NCBI RefSeq assembly: GCF_004345645.1
Contig: NZ_SLWS01000004.1
Coordinates: 620,001 to 684,000, forward strand
Reading direction: 5' to 3'
DNA length: 64,000 bases
Source of the DNA: Actinocrispum wychmicini
Lineage (GTDB): Bacteria > Actinomycetota > Actinomycetes > Mycobacteriales > Pseudonocardiaceae
A model generated the notes under the pieces. It ran no database searches and had not been told where the DNA came from. It was given only the letters and a program-made list of their open reading frames with translations. Within the stretch, counting starts at the first letter, position 1. Every line of letters begins with the position of its first letter. Shown one piece after another: positions 42,569-51,226 of this stretch. The position numbers and the translations under genes were made by a program.

Positions 42569-44842
42569 ATGTCATTCCGGATGTTTCGACGAGCGGGACT
42601 CGCGGCAATAGCCGGTGTCACGCTCGTGGCCGGTGCCGTTTCGGCCGTCGCGCCCGTCGCCGCGGCGCAGCCGGCAGCACCCGCCGCGCCCAGTGCGCTC
42701 GCCAGAGCGGCTGACGCGGCGTCGGGCCTCGTCGCGAGTAGGCCGGCCGAGTTGCATGCCAGTGCGAACGACACGTTCGTGCAGCAGCAGGCGATCGCCG
42801 GCGGCGCTGGGCTGAGCTACGTGCCCTACGAGCGCACCTACAAGGGCCTGCCCGTGGTCGGCGGTGACTTCGTGGTGGTCACCAACGCCGCCGGGCAGGT
42901 GCTCAACACGTCGGTCGCCCAGGACCAGACCATTGACCTGGCCGTCACCACCGCGGTGGTGCGCAAGGAAACCGCTGAGTCGACCGCGCTGCGGCAACTG
43001 GTGCGGGCGGACCGGGTGGTGAGCACCCGGCAGGTCGTGTTCGCGCTCGGCACGCCGCGGTTGGCCTGGGAGTCGACCGTCGTCGGTGCCGACAAGGACG
43101 GCCCGAGCCGGCTGTCCGTGGTGGTGGACGCGCTGACCGGCGCGGTCCTGAACACCCAGGAACACGTCATGAAGGGCGACGGCAACGCGGCCTACAACGG
43201 CCCGAAGCCGGTCCACCTGGACACCACCAAGCAGGGCAACAACTTCCTGCTGCGCGACCCGGCACACCCGAGCGAGCAGTGTCAGGACCTGGCGAACAAC
43301 ACCACGTTCACCAAGACCACCGACACGTGGGGCAACGGCAACGCCACCAGCAAGGAAACCGGCTGCGTCGACGCCTTCTTCGTGCTGCAGACCGAGAACA
43401 AGATGCTGACGCAGTGGCTGAACCGCAACAGCTTCGACGGCAACGGCGGCGGCTGGCCGGTGCGGGTGGGCCTGAACGACCTGAACGCCTTCTACGACGG
43501 CAGCCAGGTCCAGATCGGGCACAACCAGCAGAACCAGTGGATCAGCTCGCTTGACGTGGTCGCCCACGAGCACGGCCACGGCATCGACGACCACACCCCG
43601 GGCGGCATCTCCGGCAGCGGTACGCAGGAGTTCGTCGCGGACGTGTTCGGCGCTTCCACCGAGTGGTTCGCCAACGAGCCGGCGCCGTTCGACACGCCGG
43701 ACTTCCTGGTCGGCGAGACGATCAACCTGGTCGGCTCCGGCCCGATCCGCAACATGTTCAACCCGTCACAGGTCAACAACGACCCGAACTGCTACTCGAA
43801 CGCGATCCCGGGCACCGAGGTCCACAAGGCCGCCGGCCCAGGCAACCACTGGTTCTACCTGACCGCCATGGGCAGCAATCCCACCAACGGCCAGCCGACC
43901 AGCCCCACCTGCAACGGTTCCCGGGTCACCGGCCTGGGCGTGCAGACCGCCGTGACCATCTTCTACAACGCCATGTTGCAGAAGACCGCCGGTATGTCCT
44001 ACCTGCGGTACCGGACCGCGACCCTGCAGGCCGCCAAGAACCTGACCCAGGGCGACTGCACCAACTTCAACACCGTCAAGGCCGCCTGGGACGCCGTGAG
44101 CGTGCCCGCTCAGCCCGGCGACCCGACCTGCACCCCGACCGGTGGCAACCCGGTCGTCACCAACCCGGGTGCGCAGAGCACGGTCGTCAACACGCCGGTC
44201 AACCTCCAGCTGAGGGCGACCGGTGGTACTGCGCCGCTGCACTGGACCGCGACTGGCCTGCCGGCCGGTTTGTCCATCAGTGACGGTGGTTTGATCTCCG
44301 GTACGCCGACCACGGCGGGTTCGAACAACGTGACCGCCACCGCGACCGACAGCTCGAGTCCTGCTCGCAGTGGTTCGGCTTCGTTCGCGTGGACGATCAC
44401 GCCGCAGAACAACGATGGCCCGACCGTGAACAACCCGGGTGCGCAGAGCACGGTCGTCAACACCGCGGTCAACCTCCAGCTGACCGCGACCGGTGGCACC
44501 GCGCCGCTGCACTGGACCGCCACGGGTCTGCCCGCTGGTTTGTCCATCAGTGACGGTGGTTTGATCTCCGGTACGCCGACCACGGCGGGCTCGAACAACG
44601 TTACCGCCACCGCGACGGACAGTGCTTCCCCGGCACGTAGTGGATCGGCCTCGTTCTCGTGGACGATCACACCGCAGACCGGCGGCTGCCCCGATCCTGA
44701 GTGGAATGCGAGCACCTCGTACGTGCCGAACGACCGGGTCAGCCACAACGGTCACAAGTGGCTGTCCACCTGGTTCTCCACCGGTGCCGAGCCGGGCGCC
44801 CCGCAGTCCTGGGCCGTCTGGAGCGACCAAGGCGCCTGCTGA
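42569..44842 (+). CDS. Secreted M4-type neutral metallopeptidase with two Ig-like repeats and a chitin-binding domain
   Basis: 757 aa, ATG at 42569 after GAAGGGTGG. Signal peptide about 1-34, then an FTP-type propeptide (SYVPYERTYKGLPVVGGDFVVV). The zinc site is HEHGH at 333-337, with the third ligand Glu354 in QEFVADVFG, as in thermolysin-like enzymes. From about 531 come two nearly identical 90-residue putative Ig (He_PIG) repeats (NPGAQSTVVNT..., GLPAGLSISDGGLISGTPTT), then a C-terminal CBM5/12-type domain (PEWNASTSYVPNDRVSHNGHKW..., W and Cys residues). It is an extracellular protease probably targeted to chitin or the mycelial surface, made as an inactive precursor. Confidence 0.93.
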   Translation: MSFRMFRRAGLAAIAGVTLVAGAVSAVAPVAAAQPAAPAAPSALARAADAASGLVASRPAELHASANDTFVQQQAIAGGAGLSYVPYERTYKGLPVVGGDFVVVTNAAGQVLNTSVAQDQTIDLAVTTAVVRKETAESTALRQLVRADRVVSTRQVVFALGTPRLAWESTVVGADKDGPSRLSVVVDALTGAVLNTQEHVMKGDGNAAYNGPKPVHLDTTKQGNNFLLRDPAHPSEQCQDLANNTTFTKTTDTWGNGNATSKETGCVDAFFVLQTENKMLTQWLNRNSFDGNGGGWPVRVGLNDLNAFYDGSQVQIGHNQQNQWISSLDVVAHEHGHGIDDHTPGGISGSGTQEFVADVFGASTEWFANEPAPFDTPDFLVGETINLVGSGPIRNMFNPSQVNNDPNCYSNAIPGTEVHKAAGPGNHWFYLTAMGSNPTNGQPTSPTCNGSRVTGLGVQTAVTIFYNAMLQKTAGMSYLRYRTATLQAAKNLTQGDCTNFNTVKAAWDAVSVPAQPGDPTCTPTGGNPVVTNPGAQSTVVNTPVNLQLRATGGTAPLHWTATGLPAGLSISDGGLISGTPTTAGSNNVTATATDSSSPARSGSASFAWTITPQNNDGPTVNNPGAQSTVVNTAVNLQLTATGGTAPLHWTATGLPAGLSISDGGLISGTPTTAGSNNVTATATDSASPARSGSASFSWTITPQTGGCPDPEWNASTSYVPNDRVSHNGHKWLSTWFSTGAEPGAPQSWAVWSDQGAC
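44161..44676 (+). repeat. Tandem 270-bp repeat encoding the Ig-like domains
   Basis: Copy 1 starts at 44161 and copy 2 at 44431, exactly 270 bp apart and in frame. Long stretches are identical in DNA, for example the segment encoding GLSISDGGLISGTPTTAG, indicating recent duplication or gene conversion. Confidence 0.9.
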
Positions 44843-44864
44843 TTCCTTTTGTTCGCACTGAGTA

Positions 44865-44901
44865 GAGCCGTGTTGGCCGTGAACCCCGGCCAACACGGCT
44901 C
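44865..44901. terminator. Bidirectional terminator, perfect 15-bp stem
   Basis: GAGCCGTGTTGGCCG and CGGCCAACACGGCTC pair completely around a 7-nt loop, in the gap between the convergent metallopeptidase and Ig-repeat genes. Position and symmetry indicate termination for both. Confidence 0.85.
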
Positions 44902-44906
44902 CACTG

Positions 44907-46976
44907 TCAGCAGTTGTGGATATCGCTGGTCGCCGAGGCGATCGTGGTGTCGAGCAGGCCGAGGGCCTTGATGTGCACCGCGTTCACGGTCAGGCCCTGG
45001 TCGGCGCCAGCCACCGGGGTCTGTTCGTTGAACACAAGTTGCACCCCGAGCACGGTCACCGTGGTGTTCGGCGCCGGGTGCAGGTCGACGTTCACCGGGA
45101 TGCCGCCGACCGAGATGGACGTGATCGTCGCCTGGCCCGACGAACCCGCGCACGTGGTCTGCGACGAGGACTGGGCCACACCGACCTGGATCACCGGCAG
45201 GCCGAGCACACCGACCCTGGCGTCTTGCAGCGACGCGGTGGCTGTCGACTTACCGGGGTTGAGGGACGTGACCACCTTGGCGCACAACGTGTGTGCGGTG
45301 ATCAGCCCACCGATGGTCGCGACGCAAGGCGGTGCGACGGTGGTCGCGCCCGCGGTGGAGACCGATCCGGTGTCCGGGGTGGGCGAGATGCCGACCAACC
45401 CGCTGGACGCCAAGCCGTACGCGCGCCCGGTCAGGTACTGGAATCGCAACGTGGCAGCCGCTGACGCCGGCAGGTAGAAGGCGTCACCGGCGAACACGGC
45501 GGTGACCGGGACGGTGGTGATCACCACCGGCTGGTTCACCGACGCGATCGTGCACGACGCGGCGCCAGCGGCATTCGTTGTCCCCGTGCAGGACTGGGCC
45601 GATCCGCCTGTGCCAATGGTGAACGTCACCGTACGGCCGTTGATCGGGGCGGTGCCGTCCTCCTTCAGTACGCCGGACAGCGTTATCGGTTCACCGTTGG
45701 CCGCCCTTGTCGGTCCGGTGTAGGCAAGGGTCGTTTCCTCAAGGGTCACCGTGAAGGTCGCGGTCGCGCTGGCGTCGGTGTCGGTCGCGTCCCCGGCGAA
45801 GCTGGCGACCAGCGGGTACGGACCCGCGGGTTCACCTGGTGTGAGCGAGCATGACGCGGCACCGCTGGCGTTCGTTGTCCCTGAGCAGGTTTCCGCGCCG
45901 TTCAGGGTGAACGTGACCGTGCGGCCCGGCAGCGGCCCCTGGCTGTCGGTCAGGACCGCCGCGACCGTGGCCGGGTCGTTGAAGTCGCTGGTGGTGGCGC
46001 CGCCGGTGATCACCAACTGCGCGTGTCTGCGTTCCCACAGCACGTTCACGGTGTTCGACGTGATGGTGCCGGCCGGGTTGGTCGTGGTGGCCACCACGGT
46101 GTCGGTGCCGGTGGTCGTGCCGGTGTAGGGGAACGACGCGACGCCGTTGACATCTGTGACCCCGGATCCGGTCGTGCCCGCGTTGGGTCCGCTTTGGACG
46201 GTGAAGGTGACGGGCGCGCCCTGCAGGCCGGTGCCGCAGGTGTTCTGCAGGGTGGCCTGGACGGTCGCCGGCGACCCGATCGGCTGCGTCTGGGTGGGAG
46301 GCGCGAGCGTCAGCGTGGCGCCCGGACACGGCACGCTGCCGATCGAGGTCCACTGGGTGGACTCGTTGGACCCCGGCGGGCAGGACGCGAGGTCGACGCC
46401 GCCGGTGTTGAGCACCTGGCCGCTGTCCGTGAAGGTCTGGACCACCCCGTTGACCGACAGGTCGATCTGCGGGATGACGCCGGACTGGTCGCAGTGCCCG
46501 GCCCACTCGGTGCCGTTCGGCCCGATGTCGGACGTGTCGAAGAATCCCGCGCTGTTGTCACAGCCGTCCGCGGCACCGGTGGCCGTCTGGGTGACGACCA
46601 GTTGTTGGTGCTCTTGCAGAACGGTGCCGTGCGGCCACATGTCGAATGTGCACGTGCTAAGTCTGATATGTACGAAATCGATGGTGACCGCGCCCGGTGA
46701 ATTGTTGACGAAACGCGCCGCGCCGGCGTCGAAAGTACAGTTCGCGTGGCAGCCCGCGAACACGACATCGGGCGCGCCGTCCCAAGGTGTCGGGAAGTGC
46801 GTGACGTTCGCGCGCAAGGTGTCGGCGTAGCCGACGAACACGTCGACGCTGGAAGGCGCCGCGGTCGCGGTCGCGGCCGGGAGCGCGACCATTGAGGCGA
46901 CGGCAAGCAAGGCCGTTCCCACCCAGGCACCGAGCCTGGGTAGGAACGACCGACAGCCGGTGACTGCTGAACTCAC
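44907..46976 (-). CDS. Large secreted protein with Ig-like (Big) repeats
   Basis: 689 aa from GTG at 46976, which has GAGGGG 6 nt upstream; an ATG at 47009 lacks a ribosome site. Signal peptide ends near ALPAATATAAPS. The first about 220 residues are a Cys-containing domain (FAGCHANCTFDAGAARFVNN). Then come three Ig-like Big_1/Big_3-type repeats with the pattern PVTFTVQSGPNAGTTGSGVTD, GRTVTFTLNGAETCSGTTN and GRTVTFTIGTGGSAQSCTGTTN. A C-terminal domain rich in Val/Thr resembles the choice-of-anchor type. No LPXTG sorting signal. It is probably an adhesin-like or structural exoprotein; the binding partner is unknown. Confidence 0.85.
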   Translation of the reverse strand: MSSAVTGCRSFLPRLGAWVGTALLAVASMVALPAATATAAPSSVDVFVGYADTLRANVTHFPTPWDGAPDVVFAGCHANCTFDAGAARFVNNSPGAVTIDFVHIRLSTCTFDMWPHGTVLQEHQQLVVTQTATGAADGCDNSAGFFDTSDIGPNGTEWAGHCDQSGVIPQIDLSVNGVVQTFTDSGQVLNTGGVDLASCPPGSNESTQWTSIGSVPCPGATLTLAPPTQTQPIGSPATVQATLQNTCGTGLQGAPVTFTVQSGPNAGTTGSGVTDVNGVASFPYTGTTTGTDTVVATTTNPAGTITSNTVNVLWERRHAQLVITGGATTSDFNDPATVAAVLTDSQGPLPGRTVTFTLNGAETCSGTTNASGAASCSLTPGEPAGPYPLVASFAGDATDTDASATATFTVTLEETTLAYTGPTRAANGEPITLSGVLKEDGTAPINGRTVTFTIGTGGSAQSCTGTTNAAGAASCTIASVNQPVVITTVPVTAVFAGDAFYLPASAAATLRFQYLTGRAYGLASSGLVGISPTPDTGSVSTAGATTVAPPCVATIGGLITAHTLCAKVVTSLNPGKSTATASLQDARVGVLGLPVIQVGVAQSSSQTTCAGSSGQATITSISVGGIPVNVDLHPAPNTTVTVLGVQLVFNEQTPVAGADQGLTVNAVHIKALGLLDTTIASATSDIHNC

Positions 46977-47109
46977 ATCTGACCCCTCGTAAGTGCTGAA
47001 GTGATCCATTCTCGGAAGGGATCACCGGCAGGCGAATACCTGACCAGAGGCGGATTCGCGAGGGGCGACGATTTCGTTCCAGCCGTGTGTCGGCTTCACT
47101 CCAACGGCG

Positions 47110-47142
47110 GCGACAGGTGAGTTATTCTCACTCACCTGTCGC
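47110..47142. terminator. Terminator downstream of the TIGR03118-type gene
   Basis: GCGACAGGTGAGT and ACTCACCTGTCGC form a perfect 13-bp stem with a 7-nt loop TATTCTC, about 60 nt past the stop of the reverse-strand gene to its right. Confidence 0.8.
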
Positions 47143-47204
47143 AATGACGAACAACATATTCGTTCGCGAACGAATCGCGGTGTGTCGATTTCCGGCGAAA
47201 TTGC

Positions 47205-48296
47205 TCAGTGGGCCGGCTGGATCAGGCCGACCAGGCCGTGTGCCTCGTGGTCGGTGCCGGCGCTGAACCACAGGCTGTCGGCGCCGCCGGACGCGGCGGT
47301 GCCGGGTTTGAGGTCCCACAGGCCGGCGATGGCGATCGGCTTGTGCTTGGCGTCCCGCAGCGATCCGTGGAAGTGGCCGGAGCGCGCGTCGAAGGCGTTG
47401 ATCCGGCCGTCGCCGAAGTTTCCGACCAGCAGGTCGCCCGCGAGCCGACCGAAACTCGCCGGCGCGATGGCCAGACCCCACGGGGCGTTCAGTGCGCCAC
47501 GGCTCGCGACTCGGTGGTGCACAAGGCCGAACACGTCGAACCGGTCGACGAAGCCCAGTCCGCGGCCGTCGACCTCGTCCTGGCGGTCGGCGTCCTGTTT
47601 GGCGTACGCCACGTAGACCACGTCACCGAGCGCGGCCACGTTGAACGGGGCGTAGCCCCGGGGCAGGGAGCGGTCGCGGTAGAACACGTCGGGCAGGGCG
47701 ACGCGGTGGAAGGCCTTGTCGAACACGTCGATCCGGCCGTGGTGGAAGTCCGCGGCCAGCAGGAACGGTCCGATCTTGGTGTGCAGCAACGCGAGTCCTT
47801 TGTAGACCGCGCCGGGCACGTGCGCCTCGGTGATCGCGGCGGTCCGGGACGCGGTCGGGTTCCACGCGGTCAGGTCACCGGCTTCGCTGACGAACATGAA
47901 CGCGGCGGGGCCCGCGCCGCCCGGTCCGGTCACCACGAAGTCGGTGGTGTCGTTGAACACCTGGCCGGTCGGCGCGCCACCCGGGACGGACACGGTCAGT
48001 CCGGCCTTGGTGACCGGTGTCCCACCGGCACCGCCGGGGTAGATGGTGGCCGTGTTGGTCCCGTTGTTGGCCACCCAGAGCGGGCCGGTCGGGGACAACG
48101 CCAGCCCCCACGGGTTGACCAGGGACGCGTCCACCAACGGCGCCCGGCCCGGCAGGTCGGAGATCAGATCCAGTTCGGCGAACGCCGAATGGGCCGATTC
48201 CGGCTGCGCGACCGCCGGCACGGCGGCCAGCACCGGAACCGCGAGGACCACGGCGGCGAAAAGCGTGATACGTCTGGTAAAAGCTGGAATGTCCAT
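47205..48296 (-). CDS. TIGR03118-family secreted beta-propeller-like protein
   Basis: 363 aa from ATG at 48296 (AGGAGG 10 nt upstream). Signal peptide ends near AAVPAVAQPE. The mature protein shows TIGR03118 features: LVDASLVNPWGLALSPTGPLWVANNGTNTATIY near the start, then FVVTGPGGAGPAAFMFVSEAGDLTAWNP, YKGLALLHTKIGPFLLAADFHHGRIDVFD and LLVGNFGDGRINAFD. These repeats suggest an NHL/SMP-30-like propeller. Function is not known for the family. It is monocistronic, with its own terminator. Confidence 0.88.
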   Translation of the reverse strand: MDIPAFTRRITLFAAVVLAVPVLAAVPAVAQPESAHSAFAELDLISDLPGRAPLVDASLVNPWGLALSPTGPLWVANNGTNTATIYPGGAGGTPVTKAGLTVSVPGGAPTGQVFNDTTDFVVTGPGGAGPAAFMFVSEAGDLTAWNPTASRTAAITEAHVPGAVYKGLALLHTKIGPFLLAADFHHGRIDVFDKAFHRVALPDVFYRDRSLPRGYAPFNVAALGDVVYVAYAKQDADRQDEVDGRGLGFVDRFDVFGLVHHRVASRGALNAPWGLAIAPASFGRLAGDLLVGNFGDGRINAFDARSGHFHGSLRDAKHKPIAIAGLWDLKPGTAASGGADSLWFSAGTDHEAHGLVGLIQPAH

Positions 48297-48368
48297 GCCC
48301 GTAACGCCTCCTGGCAAGGGCTTTCGACAGTGGGGACGCAGTCAATACGCCGCCGGCCACCGATGAGT

Positions 48369-49013
48369 TCACCGCTGCCGGCGGGCTTCGAGCGCGTCCA
48401 GAATCAGGTCCAGGCCGTAGCCGAACTCGTTCGTGTGGTCGTAGCCGGGCCGCAGCGCGTAGTCGACGATCACCTCGGTGAGGTATGGCAACTCGTTCGC
48501 GGGCAGGTGTTCGAGGATGCCGCCGGCCACCTGCTCGATGTCGTTCGGCGTCGCTACAGGCAGGTTCGTCTCCTGGAGAACGAACCCGCTGATGTAGCTG
48601 TCGATGAGCGAGACCGCGTGCACGGCCAACGGGAGCGTGAATCCCGCCTCTCGCAGGACGCCGAGCACGGCGTTGTGGTGGAGGAGCGTCGCCGGTCCTG
48701 GGGTGCGACGGGAGTCCATCAGCCCAAGAGCCCAACTGTGCCGCGACAGCACCGAACGCGCGGAGCAGGCGCGTTCACGGATCGCGTCGCGCCAGTCGCA
48801 CTCGGGTTTGGGGAGTTCGATCGCCGCGAACACCGTGTCGATCACGCCGTCGAGGATCGCGTCCTTGTTCGGCACATGGTGGTAGAGCGACATCGCTTCC
48901 ACGCCGAGTTCCTGCGCCACCTTTCGCATCGTTATCGCTGCCACGCCGCCGCGGTCCGCGACCCGGATCGCGGCCTCCAGGACACGGCCTTTGCTGAGCG
49001 GTTGCCGTGACAT
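48369..49013 (-). CDS. TetR family transcriptional regulator
   Basis: 214 aa. The N-terminal helix-turn-helix reads KGRVLEAAIRVADRGGVAAITMRKVAQELGVEAMSLYHHVPNKDAIL. The C-terminal domain (WALGLMDSRRTPGPATLLHHNAVLGVLREAGF, then YISGFVLQETNLP) is the TetR_C type found in Tn10-like regulators. Two palindromes, CTTACACCTGTAAG and CTTACAAGTGTAAG, lie between it and the divergent reductase gene. It almost certainly binds them and represses itself and the divergent operon. Confidence 0.93.
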   Translation of the reverse strand: MSRQPLSKGRVLEAAIRVADRGGVAAITMRKVAQELGVEAMSLYHHVPNKDAILDGVIDTVFAAIELPKPECDWRDAIRERACSARSVLSRHSWALGLMDSRRTPGPATLLHHNAVLGVLREAGFTLPLAVHAVSLIDSYISGFVLQETNLPVATPNDIEQVAGGILEHLPANELPYLTEVIVDYALRPGYDHTNEFGYGLDLILDALEARRQR

Positions 49014-49044
49014 GCGGGCTCCAAGGGGTCGACGTGTTGACGAT

Positions 49045-49077
49045 CTTACACCTGTAAGGCATCCTTACAAGTGTAAG
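49045..49077. promoter_or_regulatory. Tandem TetR operators
   Basis: CTTACACCTGTAAG (49045-49058) and CTTACAAGTGTAAG (49064-49077) share perfect CTTACA/TGTAAG arms. Their centres are 19 bp apart, in the 86-bp divergent region. The twin arrangement suits two TetR dimers. Confidence 0.85.
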
Positions 49078-49099
49078 GCGACTCAAGGGAGGGTTCCTG

Positions 49100-49480
49100 A
49101 TGCCGATGCCGAGATGGTGGGGGCACATCAACAAGCGGGTGTTCAACCCGCGCGCGATCGCGAGCGGGAAGTGGCCGGTGCTGACGCACGTCGGCCGCAC
49201 CTCAGGCCAGACGTACCGCACGCCGCTGGACGCGCATCCGGTCGACAGCGGCTACTTGTTCATCCTGGTGTACGGATCGGGCTCGGACTGGGTGCGCAAC
49301 ATCCTGGCGGCGGGCAGCGCGCGGCTCCGGGTCAACGGGAAGGACATGGAACTGGCCGCGCCCCGTCTCGTCGGGAAGGACGAGGCGTTCCAGGCCCTCG
49401 CCGACGACGTGGCACGCCCACCGAAGATGCTCCGCATCACCGAGTTCCTCCGGATGGACCTGACCGTGGGGCGGCCGTGA
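49100..49480 (+). CDS. Deazaflavin (F420)-dependent nitroreductase/quinone reductase family protein
   Basis: 126 aa, ATG at 49100 with AAGGGAGGG upstream. The split beta-barrel Ddn-type signature is seen: WPVLTHVGRTSGQTYRTPLDAHPVDSGYLFILVYGSGSDWVRNILAAG. Members use F420H2 or bind heme/flavin to reduce quinones or nitro compounds in actinobacteria. It is shorter than Ddn and lacks that protein's long N-terminal helix. It is first in an operon with the GNAT/ATP-grasp fusion (12-nt gap), under the divergent TetR regulator. Confidence 0.88.
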   Translation: MPMPRWWGHINKRVFNPRAIASGKWPVLTHVGRTSGQTYRTPLDAHPVDSGYLFILVYGSGSDWVRNILAAGSARLRVNGKDMELAAPRLVGKDEAFQALADDVARPPKMLRITEFLRMDLTVGRP

Positions 49481-49492
49481 GAGCATCCCGAC

Positions 49493-51226
49493 GTGAGAGA
49501 TCTGACGCTGAGGGCGGCGCGGCCGGACGAGGCCGACGCGCTCAGCGAGCTGACCCTGCGTTCCAAGGCGCACTGGGGCTATGACGCGGCGTTCCTGGCC
49601 GGCTGCCGGGACCAGCTTCGGTTGCGCCGCGCGGAGATCGTCGAACGGCGCACGGTGGTCGCTGAGCAGGCCGGAACGGTCGTTGGTGTGGCCACATTGG
49701 ACGGTCAGCCGCCGGATGGTGAACTCGGCCTCTTGTTCGTGGAGCCGGACGCGATCGGCGGCAGCGTGGGGCGCGTGCTGTACCGGCACGTCTTGGCGGA
49801 GGTAGGACGGCTGGGGTTCAGTCGGCTGACGATCGAGTCCGACCCGCACGCCGAGGGGTTCTATCTGGCGATGGGGGCGGAGCGCGTCGGCGTCGCCGAG
49901 AGCGGCTTGCCTGTGCTGGTGGCCTGGCCAGTTCGGCCGGAGCCGTCGTGGTCAGTGGTGTGGAGCGCGGGCGGGCAGACGGTTCTGGTCGGGAACGTCG
50001 CGGAGTTCAACGGCCAGTTCGCCGGCGGTGTGCGGGGTCCTGACCACTATTCCTGTCTGACCGCGTTCTGCGGTCCGCGCCCGGCGATGATCGTCCTGCC
50101 GGAACAGGTCGGCCAGTGGTGGGTGCGGGAAGTCGGTGCCGTACTGGGCTGGGGCGAGGTGGAGGTGCACAGTGGGGTCGCCGGTGACGGCCGGGTGTCG
50201 GAGGCCATCCTGACCCGGCCGGACCTGGTGGAACGACTCACTTCGCAGGGGGCGCCGGTGCTGCCGTGGGGGCGGACGGCGGTGTTCGACCCGATCGCCC
50301 CCACCCCAGACGGTGTACTTGCGGCCATCAGCCGGTACGAGTCCAAGAGGCACGCGCACGCGTTGTTCCGTGACCTGGCTGGCCATCCGGGAATTGTCGT
50401 GCCCGAGCAACGGCTGGTCGCCTCACGTCGCGCGTTCGCCCGGGAGTTGACCGGACGGGCGGTGTTGAAGAAGGAGTACGGCGTCGGCGGGTCCGGCACG
50501 CTGATCGTGTCCCCTGAGACGCCAGGGCTCCGGGCCGTGACGCGGCGATGGGGTGGCGTGCTGCTGGTGGAGGAGTACGTGGAAGGAGCAGGCCCGCACC
50601 GTAATCCTACCTTCGACGCCGTCATCGGCCCTGATGGCGCGGTGCACCCCGTCGGTGTCGGGCTGATGGACATCGACGAGACGAGCTATCAAGGAGTCAC
50701 CGTCGGCGCTGTGCCCGATTCACTCGCCGCCACGGCCACCGGGTTCGGGGTGGCGGTGGGCGAGGCGTTGGCCGCAGAAGGCTACAGGGGTTGGTACGAC
50801 GTCGATTTCGTCACCGACCGGTCCGGTCGCCTCGCGCCCGTGGAGATCAACCTGCGGCTCACCGGGCCGGCGGTCGCCTTCCACATCCAGGCTGGGCTGG
50901 ACCGGTTGCGAGGCGGGCGGCACGTCGTCCGTACGCTCGACCGGCTGCTACTCGGCGCACGCCTGCCCGAGGGGGCGTTGCGTGACCACCTCGCCGGTAT
51001 CGTCGAGCGATGTCGAGTGCTCGGTGCGACCTTGCTGGTCACCATCCCCACCGCCGCGTTCGATCCCGTCCCGTACCTGGGTGTGGCGATCGCGGCCCGC
51101 ACCACGCAGTCCGTCGACGAGGCGGAGACCGCTGTCCGCGACGCGAACGCGGCCCTGGGTGAGATGTTCGGCGATCTGCCGGTCAGTCCACGCGGCGCTC
51201 GCGGATCACGAAGGCGACCAGGATGA
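49493..51226 (+). CDS. GNAT acetyltransferase fused to an ATP-grasp ligase
   Basis: 577 aa, GTG start. Residues 1-150 are a GNAT domain: LRAARPDEADALSELTLRSKAHWGYDAAFL and GLLFVEPDAIGGSVGRVLYRHVL (acyl-CoA loop). From about 155 follows a pre-ATP-grasp region (LVGNVAEFNGQFAGG), then an ATP-grasp core with AVLKKEYGVGGSGTLIV (nucleotide-binding Lys and Gly loop), LLVEEYVEGAGPHRNPTFDAVI, and metal-binding YDVDFVTDRSGRLAPVEINLRLTG. ATP-grasp enzymes join a carboxylate to an amine or other nucleophile via acyl phosphate. The fusion suggests one protein that both ligates and acylates a small molecule or peptide. Its last 44 nt overlap the convergent membrane-protein gene. Confidence 0.85.
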   Translation: MRDLTLRAARPDEADALSELTLRSKAHWGYDAAFLAGCRDQLRLRRAEIVERRTVVAEQAGTVVGVATLDGQPPDGELGLLFVEPDAIGGSVGRVLYRHVLAEVGRLGFSRLTIESDPHAEGFYLAMGAERVGVAESGLPVLVAWPVRPEPSWSVVWSAGGQTVLVGNVAEFNGQFAGGVRGPDHYSCLTAFCGPRPAMIVLPEQVGQWWVREVGAVLGWGEVEVHSGVAGDGRVSEAILTRPDLVERLTSQGAPVLPWGRTAVFDPIAPTPDGVLAAISRYESKRHAHALFRDLAGHPGIVVPEQRLVASRRAFARELTGRAVLKKEYGVGGSGTLIVSPETPGLRAVTRRWGGVLLVEEYVEGAGPHRNPTFDAVIGPDGAVHPVGVGLMDIDETSYQGVTVGAVPDSLAATATGFGVAVGEALAAEGYRGWYDVDFVTDRSGRLAPVEINLRLTGPAVAFHIQAGLDRLRGGRHVVRTLDRLLLGARLPEGALRDHLAGIVERCRVLGATLLVTIPTAAFDPVPYLGVAIAARTTQSVDEAETAVRDANAALGEMFGDLPVSPRGARGSRRRPG

